Shown here: positions 22,959-32,072 of the stretch, in pieces
How the letters are laid out: each line of letters starts with the position of its first letter
Numbering within the stretch: position 1 is the first letter of the stretch
Source: Nonomuraea antri
GTDB taxonomy: Bacteria > Actinomycetota > Actinomycetes > Streptosporangiales > Streptosporangiaceae
DNA: 36,364 bases
Direction of reading: 5' to 3'
NCBI RefSeq assembly: GCF_013283785.1
Contig: NZ_JABCPZ010000098.1
Coordinates: 1-36,364 of the forward strand
Translations under genes and position numbers: made by a program
Notes under the pieces: model-generated
What the model was told of the DNA's origin: nothing
The model's database searches: none
What the model saw: only the letters and a program-made list of their open reading frames with translations

Positions 22959-23110
22959 CGTTCTTCCCGGAGCCCGGCGCGCACGCCTACCTGCGCGATC
23001 TGCCCGAAGCCGACCTGCACGTCTTCGATACCGGACATTTCGCCCTTGAGGAGCGCCTGCCCGAAATAGCACCACTTATCGCCAAATTTCTCATTGCTGT
23101 ATACGGGTAA
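22955..23110 (+). pseudogene. Alpha/beta hydrolase, 3' part, separated by the integrated element
   Basis: The last 50 or so codons of the hydrolase that begins at 13192: PFFPEPGAHAYLRDLPEAD, then LHVFDTGHFALEERLPEI and the final helix ending IAVYG. H261 of the rejoined protein, in DTGHFALEE, is the catalytic His. The segment joins the 5' part without loss or gain of bases (703 plus 152 = 855 bases, 285 codons with stop). In the integrated state this part has no start of its own and is presumably silent. Excision would restore a 284-residue enzyme. Confidence 0.92.
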
Positions 23111-23165
23111 GGGGTATAAGGTGTGGCACGTTTGAAATATGGCTGAATAGTCCCTGAAGGTAGAT

Positions 23166-23762
23166 ATGTCTGAATCAATGCATCACCACGGGCACCACCA
23201 CCAGCACGATCAGGGCACCAGCCATGATGATCACGCGGGCCACGCCGGTCATGAAGGTCACGCCGGTCATGAAGGTCATGAAGGTCACGACGCGCATGCG
23301 GGCCACGGCGGGCACCAGATGAAGGTCACCTGGGGCATGGCCGCGTCCGCGACCCTGCACTGTCTCACCGGTTGTGCCATCGGCGAGGTGCTCGGCATGG
23401 TGATCGCCACCGCGCTCGGCTGGGACGACCTGCCCAGCATCGCCCTGGCCGTCGCACTCGCCTTCCTCTTCGGCTACGCACTCACGCTGCGCGGCCTGTT
23501 CAAGGCCGGCGTGAAGGAGTGGCGCACCGCGATCCGGCTGGCCCTGGCCGCCGACACCCTGTCGATCCTGGTCATGGAGATCATCGACAACGGCGTCATG
23601 CTGGTCGTCCCCGGCGCGATGGACGCGGGCCTGGCCTCGGTGCTGTTCTGGGGCGCGCTGGCGTTCGCCCTGCTGATGGCGTTCCTGATCACCTGGCCGA
23701 TCAACAAGTGGATCATCGGCAAGGGCAAGGGCCACGCGGTGGTCCACGCCTACCACCACTGA
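23166..23762 (+). CDS. DUF4396 membrane protein with His-rich N-terminus
   Basis: A 198-residue protein. The first 50 residues are almost all His, Gly, Asp and Glu in repeats of (A/E)GHEGH, a likely metal-binding tail. The remainder matches the DUF4396 pattern: TLHCLTGCAIGEVLGMVIATALGW and about four membrane helices, with basic loops (KAGVKEW, WPINKWIIGKGKGH) and a final AYHH. Members of this family often occur near copper or other metal genes, but its biochemical role is not established. The repeat DNA at 23239-23289 is internally repetitive and could change copy number. It ends 18 bp before a strong terminator. Confidence 0.85.
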   Translation: MSESMHHHGHHHQHDQGTSHDDHAGHAGHEGHAGHEGHEGHDAHAGHGGHQMKVTWGMAASATLHCLTGCAIGEVLGMVIATALGWDDLPSIALAVALAFLFGYALTLRGLFKAGVKEWRTAIRLALAADTLSILVMEIIDNGVMLVVPGAMDAGLASVLFWGALAFALLMAFLITWPINKWIIGKGKGHAVVHAYHH

Positions 23763-23780
23763 CGAATACCCCGCGGAACG

Positions 23781-23819
23781 CCGATGCCCGCCCGAGAGGA
23801 ATCTCCGGGCGGGCATCGG
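23781..23819. terminator. Bidirectional terminator between DUF4396 gene and sdhB
   Basis: CCGATGCCCGCCCG (23781-23794) pairs perfectly with 23806-23819, a 14-bp stem. The 11-base loop can extend the stem by AGA/TCT. TTCTAGAAAAAG follows on plus. It serves the convergent ends of the DUF4396 gene and the sdhCAB operon. Confidence 0.8.
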
Positions 23820-23834
23820 TTCTAGAAAAAGCGG

Positions 23835-24571
23835 CTACTTGGCGTTGGCCTTGAGGTAGTCGCTGTTCATCCGGGCGATGGTGTCGAGCGGGATGCCCTT
23901 CGGGCAGACCGCGGTGCACTCACCGGTGTTGGTGCAGCCGCCGAAGCCTTCTGCGTCCATCTGGTCCACCATGGCCTTGGCGCGGGTGAGGCGCTCGGGC
24001 TGGCCCTGCGGGAGCAGGCTGAGGTGGGTGATCTTGGCGGCGGTGAACAGCGAGGCCGAGCCGTTCGGGCAGGCCGCCACGCAGGCGCCGCAGCCGATGC
24101 AGGTGGCCGCGTCGAAGGCCGCGTCCGCGTCCTCCTTGCGCACCGGGACGCTGTGCGCGTCCGGCGCGGAACCGGCGGGGACCGAGACGAAACCGCCGGC
24201 CTGGATGATGCGGTCGAAGGCGCTGCGGTCCACGACCAGGTCCTTCACCACCGGGAACGGCGCGGCGCGCCACGGCTCGATGGTGATCTCCGCGCCGTCC
24301 TCGAAGTGGCGCATGTGCAGCTGGCAGGTGGTGGTGGCGCGCTGCTCGCCGTGCGCCACGCCGTTGATGACCATGCCGCACATGCCGCAGATGCCCTCGC
24401 GGCAGTCGTGGTCGAAGGCGATCGGGTCGTCGCCCTCGATGATCAGACGCTCGTTGAGTACGTCCAGCATCTCCAGGAACGACATGTCGGGCGAGACGTC
24501 CTCGACCCGGTAGGTCACCATCCGGCCGTCGTCGGAAGGTCCGCTCTGCCGCCAGACGCGAAGGGTCAGGT

Positions 24572-24575
<4 letters not shown>
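23835..24575 (-). CDS. sdhB: Succinate dehydrogenase iron-sulfur subunit
   Basis: A 246-residue subunit carrying electrons from the SdhA flavin to the membrane anchor. Three clusters are visible: [2Fe-2S] with C58, C63, C66 and C84 (DCREGICGMCG, TTTCQLH), [4Fe-4S] with CIGCGACVAACP (C159, C162, C165, C169), and the [3Fe-4S] type with C214, C220 and C224 (CTNTGECTAVCPKG). The start is GTG 24575, overlapping the sdhA stop (GTGA). The short N-terminal extension of the open frame is antisense to nothing conserved. It is the last gene of sdhCAB and ends before the 23781-23819 hairpin. Confidence 0.95.
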
Positions 24576-26490
<1,915 letters not shown>

Positions 26491-26494
<4 letters not shown>

Positions 26495-27255
26495 TTGATC
26501 ACTCCGAACGTGATGGCGAGCGGCGGCGCGAGGAACCCGACGACCAGCACGGCCGAGACCAGCAGCGCGGTCCCCTTCAGCGCCCGGTAGCGGGTGCGGT
26601 TGGCCCAGCCGAGCGTCTGGAAGGCGCTCCAGATGCCGTGCCGCAGGTGCAGGCCGACCATGGCCACGGCGACCAGGTAGATCAGCGTCACCCACCAGCG
26701 CGACGGGTCGAACCCGGCGACCATCCGGTCGGCGGGGGCGGAGTCGAAGCCCTTGGGGTTGACGACGCCGAAGGTCAGGTCGAGCAGGTGCCAGATCACG
26801 AAGAGCAGGATCGTGATGCCGCCGAACCGCATGATGTGCGTGGCGTAGCCGTTGGCCTGCGACTTCTTGGCCACGTACTTGACCGGCCTGGCCTTGCCCG
26901 CGCGGCGGGCCAGCGTGATCGCGGCCCACATGTGCAGCAGGACCGAGGCGGCCAGCCCGATCTCCAGGATCGTCAGCACCGAGCGGTAGGGCAGGATCGG
27001 CTCGAGCAGCGTGCGCAGCGCGTGCGCGTACTCGTTGAACGAGTCCTTGCCGAGAAATATCTTGAGGTTCCCCAGCATGTGGAGGACCAGGAAGGACACC
27101 ATCGCGGCGCCGGTGACGGCCATGATGACTTTCCGGCCGTTCGACGAGCCCAAGAACCCGCCGGACGACTTGGGCTTCTTCTTCACAGGCGGCTTCGCGC
27201 CCTCGGGGGACGTAACAGGCGCGGTGGCGGCGCCGCGCTCTATCGTGGCAGTCAC
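26491..27255 (-). CDS. sdhC: Succinate dehydrogenase cytochrome b membrane anchor (five-helix type)
   Basis: A 254-residue membrane subunit with a cytoplasmic Lys/Pro-rich N-terminus (residues 1-35) and five hydrophobic helices. Several His lie inside helices (FLVLHMLGNL, SVLLHMWAAI, FVIWHLLDLT, VGLHLRHGIW), the pattern expected for two b hemes in a single-subunit anchor. It passes electrons to menaquinone. The start is GTG 27255. It heads the sdhCAB operon, divergent from a LysR-type regulator across 134 bp with two operator-like repeats. A single-gene anchor sets this complex apart from the other SDH at 31270-34717. Confidence 0.93.
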
Positions 27256-27313
27256 GTCTTCGAACCCTAGGTATCCAGCAATGATCCGTCCAAGTCATCA
27301 CAGGTCTGGTTTC

Positions 27314-27357
27314 CATAGCCTGTGGCTATGATGTCTGCTTTATACGGCGGGCATAAA
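27314..27357. promoter_or_regulatory. Operator-like palindromes between sdhC and the LysR gene
   Basis: CATAGCC-TGT-GGCTATG (27314-27330) is a perfect 17-bp dyad containing T-N11-A, the LysR-box form. Nine bases on, TTTAT (27339-27343) and ATAAA (27353-27357) form a second dyad with a 9-base spacer. The pair fits recognition and activation half-regions of the adjacent LysR protein. No direct evidence for binding. Confidence 0.6.
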
Positions 27358-27389
27358 GATTTTCGGCCGGCCAGTGCGAGGAAAATCAC

Positions 27390-28319
27390 ATGCAGTTGCA
27401 GCAGCTGGCGTACTTCGTCGCGGTGGCGGAGACCAGGCACTTCACTCAGGCGGCCGAGCGGATGCGGGTCGCGCAGCCGTCGCTCAGCAAGCAGATCAAG
27501 GCCCTGGAGACCGACCTCGGGGCGCCGCTGTTCTCCCGCGCCCGGGGCAACGTCATGCTCACCCAGGCGGGCGAGGCGCTGCTCCCGCTGGCCAGGCGCA
27601 TGCTGGCGGACGCCGACACAGCACGGCAGGAGGTGGCCCAGCTCGTCGGGCTGCGCAGGGGGCGGGTGCGGCTGGGCGCCACGCCGTCCCTGTGCGCCGG
27701 GCTGGTGGCCGACGCGCTGGCCCGCTTCCACCGCGCCTACCCGGGGATCGAACTGCTGGTCGAGGAGGGCGGCTCGCGTGACCTGGTGCGCGCGCTGGCC
27801 CGCGGGCAACTCGACCTGTCGCTGGTCATCACGCCGCTGCAGAGCGACGACCCGTCGCTGGTGACCGAGGAGATCCTGCGCGAGGACCTGGTGGTGGTCT
27901 CGCCGAGCCACCAGCAGCCGCGCGGGGCGTACCTGCGGATCGAGGATCTGCGCGGCCGGCCGATGGTGATGTTCAGGCGCGGCTACGACCTGCGTGAGAC
28001 GACGCTGACGGCCTGCCGCCAGGCCGGGTTCGAGCCGCGCTTCGCGGTGCAGGGCGGCGAGATGGACGCGGTGCTGCGCTTCGTAGAGGCGGGGCTCGGG
28101 CTGGCCGTGGTGCCGTCGATGGTGCTCGACGGCCGGCCGGGGCTGTCCGGCACGCCGCTGGCCCCGCCCGGCCTGAGCCGCACGATCGCGCTGGCCCACC
28201 GCAAGGACGTGGAGCCGACCACGGCCGCCCAGGCCTTCCGGACGACCCTGCTGTCGTTCGTCGTCGAGGCCGGACACGAAGGCACACTTCCGCAAGGGGT
28301 GGCGCTCATCGCAGAATGA
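27390..28319 (+). CDS. LysR-family transcriptional regulator
   Basis: A 309-residue regulator. The N-terminal winged helix is typical (LAYFVAVAETRHFTQAAERM, then VAQPSLSKQIKALETDLGAPLFSR), followed by the two-lobed periplasmic-binding-like effector domain (RLGATPSLCAGLVADALARF and VRFVEAGLGLAVVPSMVL-like segments). It is divergent from sdhCAB, which is the usual arrangement for a LysR protein controlling the neighbouring operon in response to a metabolite; the metabolite (perhaps a C4 dicarboxylate) is a guess. The ATG is 29 bases after the end of the ATAAA half-site. The signalling operon follows 33 bp later on the same strand. Confidence 0.92.
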   Translation: MQLQQLAYFVAVAETRHFTQAAERMRVAQPSLSKQIKALETDLGAPLFSRARGNVMLTQAGEALLPLARRMLADADTARQEVAQLVGLRRGRVRLGATPSLCAGLVADALARFHRAYPGIELLVEEGGSRDLVRALARGQLDLSLVITPLQSDDPSLVTEEILREDLVVVSPSHQQPRGAYLRIEDLRGRPMVMFRRGYDLRETTLTACRQAGFEPRFAVQGGEMDAVLRFVEAGLGLAVVPSMVLDGRPGLSGTPLAPPGLSRTIALAHRKDVEPTTAAQAFRTTLLSFVVEAGHEGTLPQGVALIAE

Positions 28320-28352
28320 GCAGCAAGAGCCCGACTCCCCGAAGAGGCGTGT

Positions 28353-29489
28353 GTGACGGCAAATCTCTCCGAAACGCTGACGCTGCTCCTCATCGAGGAC
28401 GATGACGGCGACGCCTTCCTCGTCGAGGAGCTGCTCAAGCAGGCCGAGACGCCGCCGAAGATCATCTGGGCGCGCACCCTGCAGGAGGCCAAGTCCCGGC
28501 TGACGCCCAAGATCCAGTGCGTGCTGGTCGACCTCACCCTGCCCGACGCCACCCGGCTGGAGGCGCTGGAGGAGGTCCTGGCGCTGGCGCCGCACGCGGC
28601 CGTGCTGGTGCTCACCGGGCTCAGGGACGTCCACGTGGGCGTCGCCGCGGTGCAGGCCGGCGCCCAGGACTACCTGGTCAAGCAGGACATCGACGCCCGT
28701 CTTCTGGCCAGGGCCATCCGGTACGCGATGGAACGCAAACGCGCCGACCTGGCGCAGCTCAGGCTCGTCCAGGCGGAGCTGATCGCCAAGGAGAACGCCC
28801 GGCTGGAGAACGGCTTACTGCCCGTCAAGCTGCTGCACACCGACGCGATCGAGCACACCACCCGCTACCTGCCGGGCAGCCACGGGTCGTTGCTGGCCGG
28901 CGACTTCCTCGACACCGTGCAGACCGCCGACGGCGCGGTGCACCTGGTGGTCGGCGACGTGTGCGGGCACGGCCCCGACGAGGCCGCGCTCGGGGTGTCG
29001 CTGCGCATCGCCTGGCGCACGCTGGTGCTGGCCGGCCAGACCGACGACACGCTGCTGCGCACCATGGACGCGCTGCTGCGGGTCGAACGCAAGGCCCCGG
29101 AGATCTTCACCACGCTCTGCATGGCCACGATCACGCCCGACCTGCGTTACGCCAGGATGCGCGTGGTCGGCCACCCGCCGCCGGTGCTGGTGCGCGACGG
29201 GATCGTGGCCGTGGTGGAGGACGCGCCGTCCGGGCCGCCGCTGGGCATCTTCCCCGACGCCGAGTGGAACGTCATCGACGTCCCGCTCGGCGAGGACTGG
29301 TCGATGATGCTCTACACCGACGGGCTGATCGAGGCCGCGGTGGGCGAGCACGACGAACTGCTCGGCGTGGACGGCCTGGTCAACCTGGTACGCGAGCACG
29401 GCGCCATCGACCTGGACCGGCTCATCACCCACGTCGGCACGCTGAGCGACGACCTCGCCGTGATCCTGGTGCGGAGGAACAGAGATTGA
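28353..29489 (+). CDS. Response regulator fused to PP2C-type (SpoIIE/RsbU-like) phosphatase
   Basis: A 378-residue two-domain protein. The receiver (residues 8-125) has the acidic pair in LIEDDDGD, phospho-acceptor D60 (VLVDLTLPDA) and K110 (DYLVKQD). A helical linker (140-155) leads to a PP2C domain with metal-binding Asp in LAGDFLDTVQ and VVGDVCGHGPDEAAL, and MMLYTDGLIEA near the end. Such proteins usually dephosphorylate an anti-anti-sigma factor when their receiver is phosphorylated. No such partner is encoded here. GTG 28353 follows AGAGGCGT. Its stop overlaps the TTG of the kinase gene. Confidence 0.92.
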   Translation: MTANLSETLTLLLIEDDDGDAFLVEELLKQAETPPKIIWARTLQEAKSRLTPKIQCVLVDLTLPDATRLEALEEVLALAPHAAVLVLTGLRDVHVGVAAVQAGAQDYLVKQDIDARLLARAIRYAMERKRADLAQLRLVQAELIAKENARLENGLLPVKLLHTDAIEHTTRYLPGSHGSLLAGDFLDTVQTADGAVHLVVGDVCGHGPDEAALGVSLRIAWRTLVLAGQTDDTLLRTMDALLRVERKAPEIFTTLCMATITPDLRYARMRVVGHPPPVLVRDGIVAVVEDAPSGPPLGIFPDAEWNVIDVPLGEDWSMMLYTDGLIEAAVGEHDELLGVDGLVNLVREHGAIDLDRLITHVGTLSDDLAVILVRRNRD

Positions 29490-30631
29490 GCATCCACCCG
29501 CTGCCGCCGCCCAAGGAGCCCACCGGTCTCGGCAGGCTGCCCGCCGGGCGGTGGTTCACGCTGATCGGGGTCGTGTCCGTGGGGGCGTTCCTGGCCGGGG
29601 CGGTCGCCACGATCGTGCTGGTCGGCCAGGTGCGCGCCGCGAATCCGCGCCCGGAGGTGACCGTCCAGCTCGACCGGCTGAACGTGGCGCTGATCGTGCT
29701 GTTCGCCACGATGCTGGCCGCGGGCGCCGGGCTGGTGGTGATCGTGCGTTACGCCGTGCTCAAGCCCATCGACCAGCTCACCGAGCAGGTGCGCACGGTG
29801 GCCTCCGGCGACTTCGACCACCGGCTGCACGTCGACAGGCCGGCCGAGCTGGCGGAGCTGTCCAGCCACGTCGACTCGATGCGCAGGCGGATCGTGACGG
29901 CCTGGCGCACCGCCACCGAGCAGGCCGACGAGTTGCGCAGGTCCAACGGCGAGCTGGAGCAGTTCGCCTACGTGGCCAGCCACGACCTGCAGGAGCCGCT
30001 GCGCAAGGTGGCCAGTTTCACCCAGATGCTGGAGCAGCGTTACGGCGACCAGCTCGACGAGCGCGCCAGGCAGTACATCCACTACGCGGTCGACGGCGCC
30101 AAACGCATGCAGTTGCTGATCAACGACCTGCTGGACTTCTCCAGGGTCGGCCGGGTGACCGGCGAGCGCGCGCCCGTCGACGCCGGCCAGGCGCTGGAGC
30201 TGACGCTGGACAACCTGTCGGCCACGATCGAGGACACCGGGGCCAGGGTGACCTCCGACGACCTGCCCCGGATCATGGGCAACACGCTCCAGCTCACCCA
30301 GTTGTTCCAGAACCTCATCGAGAACGCCATCAAGTTCCGCTCCGACGACCCGCCGCGGGTGCACATCGGCGCCAAGCGCGACGGCACGATGTGGGAGTTC
30401 AGCTGCACGGACAACGGGATCGGCGTCGAGCCCAAGTACGCCGACCGAATCTTCCTGATATTTCAGCGCTTGCACCCTAGGGACGTGTATCCAGGAACTG
30501 GCATCGGCCTCGCCCTGTGCCGCAAGATCGTCGAGTATCACGGCGGGCAGCTGTGGCTCGACGACGGCGGCGGCCAGGGCCAGGGCGCGACGTTCCGCTG
30601 GACGCTACCCGCTGTTGGAGACGACGAATGA
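29486..30631 (+). CDS. Membrane sensor histidine kinase
   Basis: A 381-residue kinase with two membrane helices (about residues 25-45 and 68-92) around a short extracytoplasmic loop of some 20 residues, then HAMP, a HisKA with H166 (YVASHDLQEPLRKV) and an ATPase domain (N-box LIENAIKF, DNGIGVEP, GTGIGLALCRKIVEYHGG). The DLQEPLRKV H-box is the form found in bacteriophytochrome-like kinases that pair with Rcp1-type receivers, and such a receiver gene follows. With so small a sensor loop the signal may be in the membrane, such as quinone state. TTG 29486 is preferred because GGAGG lies nine bases upstream. Confidence 0.92.
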   Translation: MSIHPLPPPKEPTGLGRLPAGRWFTLIGVVSVGAFLAGAVATIVLVGQVRAANPRPEVTVQLDRLNVALIVLFATMLAAGAGLVVIVRYAVLKPIDQLTEQVRTVASGDFDHRLHVDRPAELAELSSHVDSMRRRIVTAWRTATEQADELRRSNGELEQFAYVASHDLQEPLRKVASFTQMLEQRYGDQLDERARQYIHYAVDGAKRMQLLINDLLDFSRVGRVTGERAPVDAGQALELTLDNLSATIEDTGARVTSDDLPRIMGNTLQLTQLFQNLIENAIKFRSDDPPRVHIGAKRDGTMWEFSCTDNGIGVEPKYADRIFLIFQRLHPRDVYPGTGIGLALCRKIVEYHGGQLWLDDGGGQGQGATFRWTLPAVGDDE

Positions 30632-31077
30632 TCGATTGGCGCCCCATCGAAGTGCTCCTCGTGGAGGACGACCAGGGCGACATCCTGCTCACCAAGGAGG
30701 CGTTCGACCTCAACAAGGTCAGGAACCGGCTGCACGTGGTGAACGACGGCGAGCAGGCGATGGCCTTCCTGCGCAGGGAGGCCGGCTACGCGGCGGCGCC
30801 GCGGCCCGACTTGATCCTGCTCGACCTGAACCTGCCCAGGATGGGCGGAATGGAAGTGCTGGCCGAGGTCAAGGCCGACGCGGAGCTGCGCACGATTCCG
30901 GTGGTCATTCTGACGACGTCCGAGGCCGAAGAGGACATCCTGCACAGTTACCGGCTGCACGCCAACGCGTACGTGTCCAAACCGGTGGATTTCGAGCAAT
31001 TTATCCGAGTTGTCCGGCAAATAGATGATTTTTTCGTGACTGTGGTTAAGCTGCCCAGCCAAGGGCAGCGCCTCTGA
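30628..31077 (+). CDS. Single-domain response regulator (Rcp1-like)
   Basis: A 149-residue receiver with no output domain. The acidic pair lies in LLVEDDQGD (residues 10-18), the phospho-acceptor is D66 (LILLDLNLPRMGG), and K118 is in AYVSKPVDF. The length and the KPVDFEQF ending match the Rcp1 type that serves bacteriophytochrome-like kinases. ATG 30628 overlaps the kinase stop (ATGA). It may act as a phosphate sink or shuttle between the kinase and the receiver-PP2C protein of the same operon. The 3' end is followed by 192 bp of non-coding sequence. Confidence 0.93.
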   Translation: MIDWRPIEVLLVEDDQGDILLTKEAFDLNKVRNRLHVVNDGEQAMAFLRREAGYAAAPRPDLILLDLNLPRMGGMEVLAEVKADAELRTIPVVILTTSEAEEDILHSYRLHANAYVSKPVDFEQFIRVVRQIDDFFVTVVKLPSQGQRL

Positions 31078-31269
31078 CGGGCGTACGTGACAGGAATCAC
31101 AGCGGGTCATCGAAAAAGTGAGTGACCCCGCTCACAAAATCCGATGCGGTCGTCGTAACGTATCCCCCACCAACGCGCGCCCGAGCGGCATCCGCACCGC
31201 GTACGCGCGCCCAGCGAACGACCCGGACCCCCTCGCGTGCAGGGTCCGCGGGAGGTGGAGAGGTCCGCG
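31078..31269. promoter_or_regulatory. Upstream region of the second SDH operon
   Basis: This 192-bp gap has AGCGGGTCA (31101-31109) partly inverse to TGACCCCGCT (31123-31132), and a shorter GTGAG (31118-31122)/CTCAC (31131-31135) dyad. The first may end the signalling operon or be an operator. A ribosome site GGAGGTGGAGAGG precedes the ATG. I see no clear -35/-10 pair. Confidence 0.4.
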
Positions 31270-32058
31270 ATGACCCAGACGACGCCCGACGCTCCGGTCA
31301 GAAGGCAGCGTGCGCAGATCAAGGTGCGCACCCTGCGCACCGACAGATGGTGGCTGGTCCCGCTACTGACATTTCTCGGGCTCAGCTCATTCCTCATTTA
31401 CGGTGTGTGGGCGATCATCGACACGAGCAATGTCGCCGAGCCGTACATAGCCCCGTTCGCCTCGCCGTGTCTGACGACCCAGGAGGTCTGCGACGGCGCG
31501 CGGCTGTTCGGGTGGGCGCCGGTCGGCGACTGGTGGGCACTGCCGCCAGGGCTGCTGATTCTCGGCCTGCCCGGCGGATTCCGGCTGACCTGCTATTACT
31601 ACCGCAAGTCGTACTACCGCTCGTTCTGGCTGTCGCCGCCCGCCTGCTCGGTGCAGGAGCCGCACGGCAAGTACACCGGCGAGACGCGCTTCCCGCTGAT
31701 CGTCCAGAACATCCACCGCTACTTCTTCTACGCGGCCATCCTGATCGGCCTGATCCTGGCCTACGACGCGGTCCTGGCGCTCGTGCACAAGCCGCTCGGC
31801 CTGGGCACCTGGGTGCTGATCGCCAACGCCGTGCTGATCAACCTGTACACGCTGTCGTGCCACTCCTGCCGGCACATCACCGCGGGCAGGCTCAACCACT
31901 TCTCCCGTCACCCGCTGCGCTACCGGGCCTGGACGTTCGTGTCCAAGCTCAACGCGAAGCACCAACCCCTCGCGTGGGCCTCGATGTTCTCCGTCATGGG
32001 TGCGGACCTCTACGTCCGACTGGTCGCCAAGGGCATCATCGCCTTCCCGTACGCGTAA
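31270..32058 (+). CDS. Sdh1-type succinate dehydrogenase membrane subunit
   Basis: A 262-residue membrane protein with about five hydrophobic helices, first gene of an operon with a flavoprotein and an iron-sulfur subunit. The gene order and size resemble Mycobacterium Rv0249c-Rv0248c-Rv0247c (Sdh1). It has Cys/His-rich motifs unusual for an SDH anchor: C108 and C126 with H132 (CYYYRKS, PPACSVQEPH) and CHSCRH at 197-202. A Rieske-type [2Fe-2S] cluster has been described in the mycobacterial Sdh1 anchor, and these residues are candidates for its ligands. ATG 31270 follows GGAGGTGGAGAGG. An upstream GTG at 31237 has no such site. Confidence 0.85.
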   Translation: MTQTTPDAPVRRQRAQIKVRTLRTDRWWLVPLLTFLGLSSFLIYGVWAIIDTSNVAEPYIAPFASPCLTTQEVCDGARLFGWAPVGDWWALPPGLLILGLPGGFRLTCYYYRKSYYRSFWLSPPACSVQEPHGKYTGETRFPLIVQNIHRYFFYAAILIGLILAYDAVLALVHKPLGLGTWVLIANAVLINLYTLSCHSCRHITAGRLNHFSRHPLRYRAWTFVSKLNAKHQPLAWASMFSVMGADLYVRLVAKGIIAFPYA

Positions 32059-32072
32059 GGAATCTGTCTACA

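Noticed and set aside
22877..23038. 54-residue N-terminal extension of the integrase
   Set aside because: It would be translated from host hydrolase sequence across attR; the family starts near AAFVRVST and a good ribosome site precedes GTG 22876.
22733..23110. Plus frame joining antisense integrase sequence to the hydrolase 3' end
   Set aside because: Only the part after 22958 is hydrolase; the earlier part is opposite the integrase and is chance fusion.
31118..31136. Rex- or Crp-type operator upstream of the Sdh1-like operon
   Set aside because: The GTGAG/CTCAC spacing does not fit TGTGA-N6-TCACA; kept only as an unassigned dyad.
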